Shown here piece after piece: positions 33,903 to 47,418 of a stretch of 64,000 nt of DNA. The position numbers and the translations under genes are program-made. Under the pieces are notes generated by a model, which saw nothing but the letters and a program-made list of their open reading frames with translations, was not told the origin of the DNA and made no database searches. The stretch is from Bedellia somnulentella (lineage: Eukaryota; Arthropoda; Insecta; Lepidoptera; Bedelliidae), in NCBI GenBank assembly GCA_963576735.1, contig OY755180.1:19186678-19250677 (forward strand), in the 5' to 3' direction. Positions within the stretch are counted from its first letter, which is position 1. Every line of letters starts with the position of its first letter.

Positions 33903-36900
33903 TCACTTTACGAAATTGTTGTCGCTGTTATTGTTTGCCACAACGACTGGCCTTAAACGGTTAGCGTGGACTAATTGATTTTTACCTGATTTCCTTATTA
34001 CATAATTATGGTTAAAACCGACCCTGACAATCTGGAAGGGGCCTTCCCACTTCGCGTCTAGATTGTTGGGATTCGGTATTCGCAACATGACTTTATCGTT
34101 CAGATGGAAATCGGCAATGTTTTTAATATTACTATCGTATCTTGTTTTTGCTTTCTCTTTCATATAGTCTACATTTTCGCGGGCTAGGTCTCTTGAGATT
34201 TTAATTCGTTCTAATAAGTCTTTGAGGTAGTCGGCGGAGGTGTACTCATTAATATCCTTTATGTTATACAAGTTTCTTGGTTTGTAACCAAAAAGTAATT
34301 CGTGAGGTGTAAACCCAGTAGATTGGTTAGTGGAAGTGTTATGGACCATGATAGCGAGAGGTATGATTTGATCCCAATTATAATTCTTTCGATTGTGATA
34401 CATTCTAATATGATCTCGTAATACTGCGTGGAATCTTTCAAGAGCTCCGTTAGTTTGAGGGTGGTATGCTGTACTAAGGGTATGGTTACAATTCAATATT
34501 TTCATTAAGTCTTTAATTAATGAGTTTACAAATTCTCCACCTCTATCAGAATGGAATCTCTTAGGAACACCAAAGTGTTGGCAAAATTTAAGTAATCCTA
34601 TTGCGATTGAGCTTGGTTGCTTGTCTGGAATGGGATATGCTTGAACGAATCTAGTTAGATCGTCTTGAAGAGTTAAAATATATTTATTTTGATCTTTGGT
34701 TATATCGGAATATGATACGAGATCTATAGTGACTCGTTCGAAGGGTTCAGTGGGGGCTGAAGTGATAACCATTGGGGCTTTGTAAGTTTTTCTTTGAACT
34801 TTATTCCTTTGACATGTGTTACAATTTTCGACATATGTTTTTATTTGTTCACACATGCCTTTCCAAAAATAAAGATCTCTTATCTTTTTTGTTGTTTCGA
34901 CTATTCCTCTATGACCTGCGAGGGGATCGTCATGAAATTGTTTCAAGATATTTGGAATGTCATCAGATGCGGGGGTTGTTACTTTATTTTCACATATGGT
35001 GATTTCACAGCCATAATAATCAGCCAGATAAGAAGTTATGTGAAGCTGTTCTTTTCCTTGCATTTTGCAAGTTTTATCATTTTTTAGGCAAGGGACATAA
35101 AGAGATTTAATATCGTTATTTTGGAGACAGTGTAATAGGGATTTGAAATAGCATTCTGAGTTCCATGGGTCGAAGTGAGTGGGTCTTGTATAAGAAAATA
35201 TAATATTCTGATTAAAGTGAGATGTTAGAGAATCGAATTCGTATAGGTTTTTGTTTCTATCGAGAAATGGTTTCGGTTGGGAACATATAGCTAATGCTTG
35301 TTTATATAAATCGTTACTTTCGGATAGAGAACAAGATACCGGAATATAAATATCTTTGTGACGAGTATCTAACAATTGATCAGGAGAGAATTTAATGTTT
35401 TTTGGATCAAAGTTATCTAATGAAAGGGAAACGAAGTATTCGTAGTTTATTTGTAAATAGTCGTCGCTTTGTTGGTTTTGAGAGGTGCTAGGAATGGCAT
35501 TAGTATGAAGAATGGTATTTTGTGGAGGTCTAGAAAGTGCGTCAGCGTTTGTATTATTTTTTCCAGCTTTATGAACGATTTGATAATCGTATGCTTCTAG
35601 TTTGAGACGCCAGCGAGCTAAGCGACTGCCGGGGTCTTTGATTGAGAACAACCATATGAGTGGTTTGTGGTCGGTGACGACCGTGAATCTTCTGCCAAAT
35701 AGATAAGGACGGTAATGTTTTACTGCTTCGACTATTGCAAGGAGTTCGCGTTCGATTGCGGAGTAATTAGTTTCAGCTTTATTAAGAGTACGGGAGTAGT
35801 ATGCGATTGGTAAATCTTTACCTATTTCACCTTGTGAGAGAACAGCGCCTATAGCATATAGTGAGGCATCTGTTGTGAGGACAAATTCCTTCTCGAAGTT
35901 GGGGTATTGTAAGATCGGTGGGTTTGTTAAAAGTTTTTTACTCTCTTCGAAACAGTCTTGGTGAATCTTGGACCATATAAAAGGTACATCCTTTTTAAGG
36001 AGAAGAGTTAGGGGTTTCGTAATATTGCTAAAGTTTGGGATAAATCTGCGATAGTAACCTGTAAGGCCAAGGAAAGATTTAATATCTTTACAATTTTTCG
36101 GTGTAGGGAAATTGATCACAGCTGATATTTTATCTGGGTTTGGTTTAACGCCTTCACTAGTTATGATATGACCAAGATAAGCGACTTCATGCCGCATGAA
36201 TTCACATTTGTCTGGTTGGATTTTTAATTGGAATTTTCTAAGACGACTGAAAATTTCACGGAGTTTTTCTTCATGCTCTTGAATGCTAGATGCAAAGCAC
36301 ACTATGTCATCTAAATACACAAAGCACCGTTCTCCTTGTAAACCGTAGAGCACAGAGTCCATAACTCTTTGAAATGTTGCAGGAGCATTTTTGAGGCCAA
36401 AGGGCATTCGTTTGAATTCAAAATGCCCGTACGGAGTGTTGAATGCTGTCTTCGAAATGTCAGAGGGATTAACTTCTAATTGATGGAAGCCTGACGCCAA
36501 ATCGAGCGTAGAAAAGTACTTTGAATGACCTAGTTTATCTAAGATGTCCGTAATATTTGGTAATGGGTAGCTATCCCCGATAGTAATGTCATTAAGTTTG
36601 CGATAATCGATGACTAGACGCCATTTTTGTTTACCGGATGCGTCTAATTTCTTCGGGACGACCCATATAGGACTACTCCACGGAGAAGAGCTAGGCTGTA
36701 TTATATTTTGTTCGAGCATTTTATTAACCTGAGTTTTTACTTCTTCTTCATGGACTTTTGGGAAGCGGTATGTTTTCGAGTGAATTGGGATTTGAGAAGT
36801 TGTAGGTATTGAGTGTTTGGTGTGATTACTAAACGATAGTGGATCACCTTCTACATAGAATATATCTGAGAATTCTTCTACAATTCTCATTAGAGAGGAT

Positions 36901-37990
36901 TTTTCTTCCGAGTTCAAATGTTCGTTCCTTATAAGATTTGAAACTACATTTTTCCTATTGGGATTTGAAGCAATTGGATTCGCATTACTACTTTCGGTAA
37001 TGTTATAGTAATTTATTTGTGCCGTATTTAAAATAAATGGAGTGGCTTCCATTATTGGAGTATCTATTGTTACATCGTTGTCGGTTATATTGAGGCAGGT
37101 TATTAAAAATGTATTATTTCGAACCTCAACTAATGATTCAGGTATAAGGATGCCTTCTGCTAGGCTTTGTTTTTTTATGAGTGCGGTTCCCGAGTCCATT
37201 GTGTTTGTATTGCACATTATTACTGTTTCCGATCGGCTATTCAGACTGTGTTCTAAGGTTGAGCAATTGTGTTCATTTAAGTAGTGCAACCGATAAGTTT
37301 TATCTTTAATGTGCATAGTTTTTGATTTAATGTATAACTTGGTATTGAAATAGGATAGAAAATCATTACCTAGAATTCCGTCTGCTTTTATATTAATATC
37401 CGCAACGTGGAATTTGAATTGTGGGAAATTATCTAAAGATATTTTGGCTGTTCCGTAGCTCCTAATTGAGTTTTGTCCTGAAGATATACCCATAATGGAT
37501 ATGATTTCGGAGTTATCAATTTTAGAGGACCCTATTTTGTTTTTTTGCATAACAGAAATAGCGGCGCCTGTGTCTACGAGTAGCGTTACTGGTTGTCCGT
37601 CTATGTGGAGAGTACAGTGCAATAAATTTTCGGGAGGCACGTTTTCTATTAAAGATATTGTATATTCCGTTAGTTTAATTTCGGGTGTTTTATTTATTTT
37701 CTTAGTTTTAGAACGGCATTTTTTTATTTTGCGTTGTTTGTTTGATTTAGTATTTGTTTTTTGAGACGATTGAGTCGATTGAGACGATTGAGTCGATTGA
37801 GTCGATTGAGACGATTGAGACGATTGAGACGATTGAGACGATTGAGACGATTGAGACGATTGAGACGATTGAGACGATTGAGGCGATTGAGACGATTGAG
37901 TCGATTGAGACGATTGAGGCGATTGAGACGATTGAGTCGATTGGTGGTTCGTTTGCGTACTTGCATCTGCTTTTAATTTAATTGGAGGTG
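33903..37990 (-). CDS. pol: pol, intact, unit 4
   Basis: Continuous from the gag overlap to the TGA at 33903. The open part downstream of the linker is 1245 codons. Protease DTG lies at 23-25, RT MPFG at about 412-415 and YLDD at 442-445, RNase H TTDAS near 588, integrase zinc-site residues near 902-942, and catalytic D972, D1031, E1067 (numbering from 37640). Gly replaces Trp in KIGSSK after the protease motif, as in units 5 and 6. The Lys variant QGKEQ is shared with units 1 and 7. Of the seven copies this is the best candidate for a functional Pol. Confidence 0.92.
37763..37942 (-). repeat. 9-bp minisatellite, 20 units, unit 4
   Basis: The map equals unit 2 with two units missing near the right end; both have the eight-unit A-type run. 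Confidence 0.92.
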
Positions 37991-38926
37991 GTTTAACTCC
38001 TCCACAGGGAATGAGCTGTTTGTCTCGGCCGTGGAATCGCTCGTGTTCCCGACCTCGGATAAGTTTAAATTATTGGCTCTTGCAGTTGATTGGTTGTTTG
38101 GCTGCATCGAGTTTCTATATGCCCTTTTTCGGCATTCGCTAATGAGATGCCCCATATTTTTGCAGTAACTACATATTTTTGTGGGGAAATTCCCATTAGA
38201 TTGATTGTGTACTGGGACTTGAAGCCTAGAGTTTGTTGATGAATTATTGGGTACTGAGGGCCTGTAATTTGATTTGAATGGTGGTCTCAGCCCGGTATTA
38301 ATTGAAATCGGTCGGTTTGTTTTGAAAAGTGATTGCCTAGCACCGTTCATCTTTCGTATCTTATCCTCTTGGATAGCAAAATTAGCGGCATCTGACAAGT
38401 TCGAAAAGTCCCTAGTTCTTAACATAGTGCCGATATCGGAACTGAGTCCGTTTACAAAAACATTAAGGGCGGTTTCTTCCGTAGAAGCTTTACGACCGGC
38501 TAACGTTGCATCGTTTATTTCGCCTGCGAGCTTCTCAATTATTTTAGACCTACATAGGTCGACGCGGTGGAAATAATCGGTGATTGATTCCGCCGGTTTT
38601 TGGAACATACTCTGTAGTTCTATGCTAATATGTGAGATGGTTTTCACATTAGAGAATCTACTAATTAAGAATTGCTTTAGAATGTCCCAGTTTTCAAAAG
38701 TTCGAATATGTACATCGGAAGCATTATGCCCTATAATTTTATTTAAAGTAAGTACTAGCAGTATTTCCTTTTTATCTTCGCTTGCTAAGGAAAACGCCGT
38801 GTCACAAGATCGAACAAATCTATAGATTTGTTCCGGGTTAGAAGTATCGAAAGTGGGAATTAATTGAGTTAAGGTTCCCAAATCGAAATTGGACATGAAT
38901 AGTTTTGATTCGTTAGAGTTCGGCAT
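37973..38926 (-). CDS. gag: gag, unit 4
   Basis: 317 residues with a private Val to Ala (STARANN) and the Phe to Ser change (NLNLSEVG) shared with units 5 and 6. Leader donor at 39071, primer site 39216-39233. Confidence 0.9.
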   Translation of the reverse strand: MPNSNESKLFMSNFDLGTLTQLIPTFDTSNPEQIYRFVRSCDTAFSLASEDKKEILLVLTLNKIIGHNASDVHIRTFENWDILKQFLISRFSNVKTISHISIELQSMFQKPAESITDYFHRVDLCRSKIIEKLAGEINDATLAGRKASTEETALNVFVNGLSSDIGTMLRTRDFSNLSDAANFAIQEDKIRKMNGARQSLFKTNRPISINTGLRPPFKSNYRPSVPNNSSTNSRLQVPVHNQSNGNFPTKICSYCKNMGHLISECRKRAYRNSMQPNNQSTARANNLNLSEVGNTSDSTAETNSSFPVEELNHLQLN

Positions 38927-39237
38927 TGTTATTAATTTAAATGAGGCTGTTGAAAATAGGAATTAAAGGATGTGTAACAAAAAAAAATATATAAATATAT
39001 AGAGATTTAGTAGATTTTGATAAATATATTAAAACGTTGGAAGGATTAGGAATAGAGCAAACTTTACTCACCAGAGCACCAACATGGAAAAAAACATAGT
39101 CACGAAAGTAGCAGGTTCGGCAGCTCCTCTTGAAGTCCCAGGGACACCGTTAATTATTAATTTTAATCAACGTTACGAAGCTGACTTTACTTCACTTTAC
39201 TTGCAAAGATGCTTTATCCTACCGACTGCGCCAAATT

Positions 39238-39842
39238 TGTTAGGTGGTCAGTGGTGAACAAGTCTTTTTAAAAAGATATATTTATTTAAAGTTACAAAGT
39301 TACACTTATGAAATAGAATTAAGATATAGAAATAGACTTAGAAATAACGATACAGTGAGTCTACGTTGAAGTAAGAATTAGAAGTGACATGAGAGGGTGT
39401 TGTATGACTATTTATATTGGTTGGGCGAGAAGGGATAGCGTGGGTTGTGAGTTTGTGGACAAAGGATCGTTAAGAGATTGATATATTGAGGGATGTCACT
39501 AGGGGGTGGCATCTTTATGATGGACAGATGGTTTGAATGTTTTTTTGGGAAAGATTGACAAACGCTTTTAATGGGGTTGATTTCAAGAACTTGGGAGGGA
39601 AAGGTGGAATAGTACAAAAAAGCTAAACATTAAGAGTTGACACAAATGGGTATTTACGACTAACTTAGTATGATAGCAAAAAGTTAACATAGAAATAGGG
39701 TTGACACTTATGGATGTTTATGACTAACATATTTTAAGGTTTACGTGACTAACTTATAAAAGGAAATATAAAAGAATAGGGTACGCTTAACTAATTGTTA
39801 AATACAATGGTTGAATACAATGCAATGAGTGGTTACGTAACA
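39238..39842 (-). repeat. LTR5 (605 bp)
   Basis: One extra T in the T run near 39540, as in LTR7. Otherwise as the other LTRs. Poly(A) signal at 39281-39286. Confidence 0.9.
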
Positions 39843-39851
39843 CCTCCCCCA

Positions 39852-41742
39852 CTAGAACAACGATTGGGGCTTCTTTGGTCGCAATCGTTGTAGACGAGGA
39901 GACTGGGAAACATCGGCGTCTTCTTCGGTATATGAGGCTACCGTCTGCTGTGGCTCCAATGGGATAACTTGCGTTCTGCGTGATTTGTCGAAACAGTTGT
40001 TAAAGATTTGTATGCACCCGCCGTTACCGCTGTGGTTGTGATGATTTCGACTGAATATTTTCGTTAGTATTCGGAAACAAGGGCAGCATTTGTAGATGCA
40101 GTATGTCGTTAATATGATTCCAATACTCCATGTGAATATGTTAAATTTGTTGGAGTGTTTCTTTAGGAATGTTTCTTCTTGGCTTTGGAGAACTTCTTTG
40201 TATTTGTCTAATTGATCTTTAATTGATCCAAGTGAATCCAATTTGATGTTGTTCAATTTTAATGGAAGAAGATCTGGATTTGAGAGGGCTTCTTTATCGC
40301 TTTGCTTTAGGCAGTCTTCTTCTATACTAATCATAATGGTTGGATGAGTATAGTTAGTGCTTAGTTCGGTGGTGGATGCCAATGTTATAAAACTTGTGAA
40401 TAGTTTGCAGCTTTCTTCTAGAGTGATGATGCCAGTGTTCTTTAGGTTGTGATTGGATGACGATTGACCGCATTGTAGGACACATTGAGTTTCTTCTTGT
40501 AGGATGAAAATCCATCGGTTGTTCTTCAATGGCTGGAACGTGTTGATGTTGGCAGGGAAATTGTTCAATTTGCATGATTCCGGGATTGTTGGGGTTGTGC
40601 TTAGTAGCACGGCAACTTCGCAGGAGGGACGATTGTTGTAGTTATATATTGGAGCATCGTTACACGCCATTTTCTGAGGTGCGTATGTCTTGCAGCTCTT
40701 CAGGTTGTCCAGTGACGCGTAGTGTTGTCTTGTTGAGCTCATGGCCAGATAGTTGTGCTCAGGGATGAGGGTGGAGTAGATATTGGAAGCGGGATGTTTA
40801 AAGGGAATGGAATATATATGATATAGAATAAAGTTTTCGTTTCTTACAAGGGGAAAGTTTATTACAAAGACTAATTTGTTTTTGTAAATATAAGACGTAA
40901 TGCTTGACGATTCTATGATTTCGTGAATATTTTGAATCGTAGGAGGTGCAACTAAGTTGAGTTCATTTCTTGAATGGGCACTAGTAAGCAATTCTTTGTA
41001 AATTTGTTCCGTAGATATTATTGAGGGATGAACGGTTCCGGATTTAGCAAATAAAATACTTGTGAGAATGTCATTAATTTCTTGTTCGAGGCTAATTACC
41101 GATTCTAATAATTGTATGGAAATTGTAGAAATTTCTTCTGTTGCTTGCAAGTTAAATATAGCCGTGTTCGTTCGATTTATGTGATTGTTAAGTTGTATCA
41201 TGTTACGATTGATGATACCTTCATCGAAATTAATTTTTGACATTGTTTCGTTAAAATTAGAGACAGTTGACGTAATGACTTGGAGTTGTTGCTTTAAAAG
41301 TTTATGGGTATCTAATTCTTGTTTTTCTAACAAGCTTATACATTCGTCATAGTACTTTGCATCTTTGGCATCGGGTGTTCCGATTAGCCATTTAAGGATG
41401 GTGCTGAGTCCATCTAGAATTTCGCGTTTAGAGCGACGAACAGTATAAAATTGTAATTCCGATAAGCGAGATTCAATTTTATCGAGATTTATTTTTAGGA
41501 ATGATTTCGTCGTATGTACATTTGAAATCGAGGTATGGTTGTATGTTAACGCGTTATATGTATTTGAGAGATGATCTAGAGCCTTTTTGGCTTTAAAAAC
41601 TGGGTCGAGGTCTTTGTAGACAACGAGTTTCCAGGAGCCTTGGGTAATAAGGATATTCCCTTCCTCTTCATAGTATAGAGAGGATTTTGAGGGAATTTTT
41701 TGGATAAGAGGTTCTCCAGCAACTGACAATGTTGTGAAGTAC
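39852..41742 (-). CDS. env: env, main exon, unit 5
   Basis: Open, with one private change (Pro to Gln, CLKQSDK). Furin-type site and membrane span intact. Confidence 0.87.
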
Positions 41743-41770
41743 CTGTAAGTTAAATATTATCGCTTATTAT

Positions 41771-42001
41771 CTAAGAAAAAGTTTTTAAATTGTTGATTAA
41801 TAGTTTTATTCCTATATATAACTTATAGATTAAGATATAGAAGATTAATTTTATAAGAGAACATATTATAAAGCTAACATATGGATTATTTATTAGGGTT
41901 TCCATGTTATACGCTATAGAATTAGTAGAATTAGTATTATTAATAGAATTAGAACCAAAATTATTAGAGCTAGGATTAGGATATGCAAGGGTTAGCTGCA
42001 T
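41771..42001 (-). CDS. small membrane-protein ORF, unit 5
   Basis: Gly16 variant, so the first sequon is lost. The acceptor pyrimidine tract has one T to A change. Exon start at 42005. Confidence 0.56.
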   Translation of the reverse strand: MQLTLAYPNPSSNNFGSNSINNTNSTNSIAYNMETLINNPYVSFIICSLIKLIFYILIYKLYIGIKLLINNLKTFS

Positions 42002-42056
42002 TTCCCTGAAATATAAATAGATTTTAGCTGAAACCGATATTAAAATTAATTTGGTT

Positions 42057-45000
42057 TCACTTTACGAAATTGTTGTCGCTGTTATTGTTTGCCACAACGA
42101 CTGGCCTTAAACGGTTAGCGTGGACTAATTGATTTTTACCTGATTTCCTTATTACATAATTATGGTTAAAACCGACCCTGACAATCTGGAAGGGGCCTTC
42201 CCACTTCGCGTCTAGATTGTTGGGATTCGGTATTCGCAACATGACTTTATCGTTCAGATGGAAATCGGCAATGTTTTTAATATTACTATCGTATCTTGTT
42301 TTTGCTTTCTCTTTCATATAGTCTACATTTTCGCGGGCTAGGTCTCTTGAGATTTTAATTCGTTCTAATAAGTCTTTGAGGTAGTCGGCGGAGGTGTACT
42401 CATTAATATCCTTTATGTTATACAAGTTTCTTGGTTTGTAACCAAAAAGTAATTCGTGAGGTGTAAACCCAGTAGATTGGTTAGTGGAAGTGTTATGGAC
42501 CATGATAGCGAGAGGTATGATTTGATCCCAATTATAATTCTTTCGATTGTGATACATTCTAATATGATCTCGTAATACTGCGTGGAATCTTTCAAGAGCT
42601 CCGTTAGTTTGAGGGTGGTATGCTGTACTAAGGGTATGGTTACAATTCAATATTTTCATTAAGTCTTTAATTAATGAGTTTACAAATTCTCCACCTCTAT
42701 CAGAATGGAATCTCTTAGGAACACCAAAGTGTTGGCAAAATTTAAGTAATCCTATTGCGATTGAGCTTGGTTGCTTGTCTGGAATGGGATATGCTTGAAC
42801 GAATCTAGTTAGATCGTCTTGAAGAGTTAAAATATATTTATTTTGATCTTTGGTTATATCGGAATATGATACGAGATCTATAGTGACTCGTTCGAAGGGT
42901 TCAGTGGGGGCTGAAGTGATAACCATTGGGGCTTTGTAAGTTTTTCTTTGAACTTTATTCCTTTGACATGTGTTACAATTTTCGACATATGTTTTTATTT
43001 GTTCACACATGCCTTTCCAAAAATAAAGATCTCTTATCTTTTTTGTTGTTTCGACTATTCCTCTATGACCTGCGAGGGGATCGTCATGAAATTGTTTCAA
43101 GATATTTGGAATGTCATCAGATGCGGGGGTTGTTACTTTATTTTCACATATGGTGATTTCACAGCCATAATAATCAGCCAGATAAGAAGTTATGTGAAGC
43201 TGTTCGTTTCCTTGCATTTTGCAAGTTTTATCATTTTTTAGGCAAGGGACATAAAGAGATTTAATATCGTTATTTTGGAGACAGTGTAATAGGGATTTGA
43301 AATAGCATTCTGAGTTCCATGGGTCGAAGTGAGTGGGTCTTGTATAAGAAAATATAATATTCTGATTAAAGTGAGATGTTAGAGAATCGAATTCGTATAG
43401 GTTTTTGTTTCTATCGAGAAATGGTTTCGGTTGGGAACATATAGCTAATGCTTGTTTATATAAATCGTTACTTTCGGATAGAGAACAAGATACCGGAATA
43501 TAAATATCTTTGTGACGAGTATCTAACAATTGATCAGGAGAGAATTTAATGTTTTTTGGATCAAAGTTATCTAATGAAAGGGAAACGAAGTATTCGTAGT
43601 TTATTTGTAAATAGTCGTCGCTTTGTTGGTTTTGAGAGGTGCTAGGAATGGCATTAGTATGAAGAATGGTATTTTGTGGAGGTCTAGAAAGTGCGTCAGC
43701 GTTTGTATTATTTTTTCCAGCTTTATGAACGATTTGATAATCGTATGCTTCTAGTTTGAGACGCCAGCGAGCTAAGCGACTGCCGGGGTCTTTGATTGAG
43801 AACAACCATATGAGTGGTTTGTGGTCGGTGACGACCGTGAATCTTCTGCCAAATAGATAAGGACGGTAATGTTTTACTGCTTCGACTATTGCAAGGAGTT
43901 CGCGTTCGATTGCGGAGTAATTAGTTTCAGCTTTATTAAGAGTACGGGAGTAGTATGCGATTGGTAAATCTTTACCTATTTCACCTTGTGAGAGAACAGC
44001 GCCTATAGCATATAGTGAGGCATCTGTTGTGAGGACAAATTCCTTCTCGAAGTTGGGGTATTGTAAGATCGGTGGGTTTGTTAAAAGTTTTTTACTCTCT
44101 TCGAAACAGTCTTGGTGAATCTTGGACCATATAAAAGGTACATCCTTTTTAAGGAGAAGAGTTAGGGGTTTCGTAATATTGCTAAAGTTTGGGATAAATC
44201 TGCGATAGTAACCTGTAAGGCCAAGGAAAGATTTAATATCTTTACAATTTTTCGGTGTAGGGAAATTGATCACAGCTGATATTTTATCTGGGTTTGGTTT
44301 AACGCCTTCACTAGTTATGATATGACCAAGATAAGCGACTTCATGCCGCATGAATTCACATTTGTCTGGTTGGATTTTTAATTGGAATTTTCTAAGACGA
44401 CTGAAAATTTCACGGAGTTTTTCTTCATGCTCTTGAATGCTAGATGCAAAGCACACTATGTCATCTAAATACACAAAGCACCGTTCTCCTTGTAAACCGT
44501 AGAGCACAGAGTCCATAACTCTTTGAAATGTTGCAGGAGCATTTTTGAGGCAAAAGGGCATTCGTTTGAATTCAAAATGCCCGTACGGAGTGTTGAATGC
44601 TGTCTTCGAAATGTCAGAGGGATTAACTTCTAATTGATGGAAGCCTGACGCCAAATCGAGCGTAGAAAAGTACTTTGAATGACCTAGTTTATCTAAGATG
44701 TCCGTAATATTTGGTAATGGGTAGCTATCCCCGATAGTAATGTCATTAAGTTTGCGATAATCGATGACTAGACGCCATTTTTGTTTACCGGATGCGTCTA
44801 CTTTCTTCGGGACGACCCATATAGGACTACTCCACGGAGAAGAGCTAGGCTGTATTATATTTTGTTCGAGCATTTTATTAACCTGAGTTTTTACTTCTTC
44901 TTCATGGACTTTTGGGAAGCGGTATGTTTTCGAGTGAATTGGGATTTGAGAAGTTGTAGGTATTGAGTGTTTGGTGTGATTACTAAACGATAGTGGATCA

Positions 45001-46171
45001 CCTTCTACATAGAATATATCTGAGAATTCTTCTACAATTCTCATTAGAGAGGATTTTTCTTCCGAGTTCAAATGTTCGTTCCTTATAAGATTTGAAACTA
45101 CATTTTTCCTATTGGGATTTGAAGCAATTGGATTCGCATTACTACTTTCGGTAATTTTATAGTAATTTATTTGTGCCGTATTTAAAATAAATGGAGTGGC
45201 TTCCATTATTGGAGTATCTATTGTTACATCGTTGTCGGTTATATTGAGGCAGGTTATTAAAAATGTATTATTTCGAACCTCAACTAATGATTCAGGTATA
45301 AGGATGCCTTCTGCTAGGCTTTGTTTTTTTATGAGTGCGGTTCCCGAGTCCATTGTGTTTGTATTGCACATTATTACTGTTTCCGATCGGCTATTCAGAC
45401 TGTGTTCTAAGGTTGAGCAATTGTGTTCATTTAAGTAGTGCAACCGATAAGTTTTATCTTTAATGTGCATAGTTTTTGATTTAATGTATAACTTGGTATT
45501 GAAATAGGATAGAAAATCATTACCTAGAATTCCGTCTGCTTTTATATTAATATCCGCAACGTGGAATTTGAATTGTGGGAAATTATCTAAAGATATTTTG
45601 GCTGTTCCGTAGCTCCTAATTGAGTTTTGTCCTGAAGATATACCCATAATGGATATGATTTCGGAGTTATCAATTTTAGAGGACCCTATTTTGTTTTTTT
45701 GCATAACAGAAATAGCGGCGCCTGTGTCTACGAGTAGCGTTACTGGTTGTCCGTCTATGTGGAGAGTACAGTGCAATAAATTTTCGGGAGGCACGTTTTC
45801 TATTAAAGATATTGTATATTCCGTTAGTTTAATTTCGGGTGTTTTATTTATTTTCTTAGTTTTAGAACGGCATTTTTTTATTTTGCGTTGTTTGTTTGAT
45901 TTAGTATTTGTTTTTTGAGACGATTGAGTCGATTGAGACGATTGAGTCGATTGAGTCGATTGAGACGATTGAGACGATTGAGACGATTGAGACGATTGAG
46001 ACGATTGAGACGATTGAGGCGATTGAGGCGATTGAGACGATTGAGTCGATTGAGACGATTGAGGCGATTGAGACGATTGAGGCGATTGAGGCGATTGAGG
46101 CGATTGAGACGATTGAGTCGATTGGTGGTTCGTTTGCGTACTTGCATCTGCTTTTAATTTAATTGGAGGTG
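42057..46171 (-). CDS. pol: pol, open, altered RT motif, unit 5
   Basis: Continuous frame of 1245 codons downstream of the linker. The conserved Gly of the MPFGLKNAP motif is Cys (codon 44550-44552), a position that is almost invariant in Ty3/gypsy RTs and close to the template and primer grip, so activity is doubtful. Private changes are Leu to Val in KKVDASG and Asn to Lys in YYKITES. Confidence 0.9.
45917..46123 (-). repeat. 9-bp minisatellite, 23 units, unit 5
   Basis: Has a doubled G-type unit in the middle and three adjacent G-type units near the right end (plus-strand GGC variant). Confidence 0.92.
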
Positions 46172-47107
46172 GTTTAACTCCTCCACAGGGAATGAGCTGT
46201 TTGTCTCGGCCGTGGAATCGCTCGTGTTCCCGACCTCGGATAAGTTTAAATTATTGACTCTTGCAGTTGATTGGTTGTTTGGCTGCATCGAGTTTCTATA
46301 TGCCCTTTTTCGGCATTCGCTAATGAGATGCCCCATATTTTTGCAGTAACTACATATTTTTGTGGGGAAATTCCCATTAGATTGATTGTGTACTGGGACT
46401 TGAAGCCTAGAGTTTGTTGATGAATTATTGGGTACTGAGGGCCTGTAATTTGATTTGAATGGTGGTCTCAGCCCGGTATTAATTGAAATCGGTCGGTTTG
46501 TTTTGAAAAGTGATTGCCTAGCACCGTTCATCTTTCGTATCTTATCCTCTTGGATAGCAAAATTAGCGGCATCTGACAAGTTCGAAAAGTCCCTAGTTCT
46601 TAACATAGTGCCGATATCGGAACTGAGTCCGTTTACAAAAACATTAAGGGCGGTTTCTTCCGTAGAAGCTTTACGACCGGCTAACGTTGCATCGTTTATT
46701 TCGCCTGCGAGCTTCTCAATTATTTTAGACCTACATAGGTCGACGCGGTGGAAATAATCGGTGATTGATTCCGCCGGTTTTTGGAACATACTCTGTAGTT
46801 CTATGCTAATATGTGAGATGGTTTTCACATTAGAGAATCTACTAATTAAGAATTGCTTTAGAATGTCCCAGTTTTCAAAAGTTCGAATATGTACATCGGA
46901 AGCATTATGCCCTATAATTTTATTTAAAGTAAGTACTAGCAGTATTTCCTTTTTATCTTCGCTTGCTAAGGAAAACGCCGTGTCACAAGATCGAACAAAT
47001 CTATAGATTTGTTCCGGGTTAGAAGTATCGAAAGTGGGAATTAATTGAGTTAAGGTTCCCAAATCGAAATTGGACATGAATAGTTTTGATTCGTTAGAGT
47101 TCGGCAT
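46154..47107 (-). CDS. gag: gag, unit 5
   Basis: 317 residues with the Ser variant NLNLSEVG. Leader donor at 47252, primer site 47397-47414. Confidence 0.9.
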   Translation of the reverse strand: MPNSNESKLFMSNFDLGTLTQLIPTFDTSNPEQIYRFVRSCDTAFSLASEDKKEILLVLTLNKIIGHNASDVHIRTFENWDILKQFLISRFSNVKTISHISIELQSMFQKPAESITDYFHRVDLCRSKIIEKLAGEINDATLAGRKASTEETALNVFVNGLSSDIGTMLRTRDFSNLSDAANFAIQEDKIRKMNGARQSLFKTNRPISINTGLRPPFKSNYRPSVPNNSSTNSRLQVPVHNQSNGNFPTKICSYCKNMGHLISECRKRAYRNSMQPNNQSTARVNNLNLSEVGNTSDSTAETNSSFPVEELNHLQLN

Positions 47108-47418
47108 TGTTATTAATTTAAATGAGGCTGTTGAAAATAGGAATTAAAGGATGTGTAACAAAAAAAAATATATAAATATATAGAGATTTAGTAGATTTTG
47201 ATAAATATATTAAAACGTTGGAAGGATTAGGAATAGAGCAAACTTTACTCACCAGAGCACCAACATGGAAAAAAACATAGTCACGAAAGTAGCAGGTTCG
47301 GCAGCTCCTCTTGAAGTCCCAGGGACACCGTTAATTATTAATTTTAATCAACGTTACGAAGCTGACTTTACTTCACTTTACTTGCAAAGATGCTTTATCC
47401 TACCGACTGCGCCAAATT

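Larger units (their letters stand above)
31091..39842 (-). mobile_element. retroelement unit 4 (LTR4 to LTR5), all frames open
   Basis: The only unit with open gag, pol and env and no obvious loss at a core motif. Its special features are a 6-bp deletion beside the env acceptor and the shortest minisatellite (20 units). Confidence 0.92.

Noticed and set aside
39408..39617. 69-codon minus-strand frame in LTR5 and LTR7
   Set aside because: It exists only because of the extra T in those two LTRs, and lies in U3 where no protein is expected.
44781..44966. 61-codon plus-strand ORF seen only in unit 5
   Set aside because: Created by a single-base difference opposite RT; an antisense artefact.
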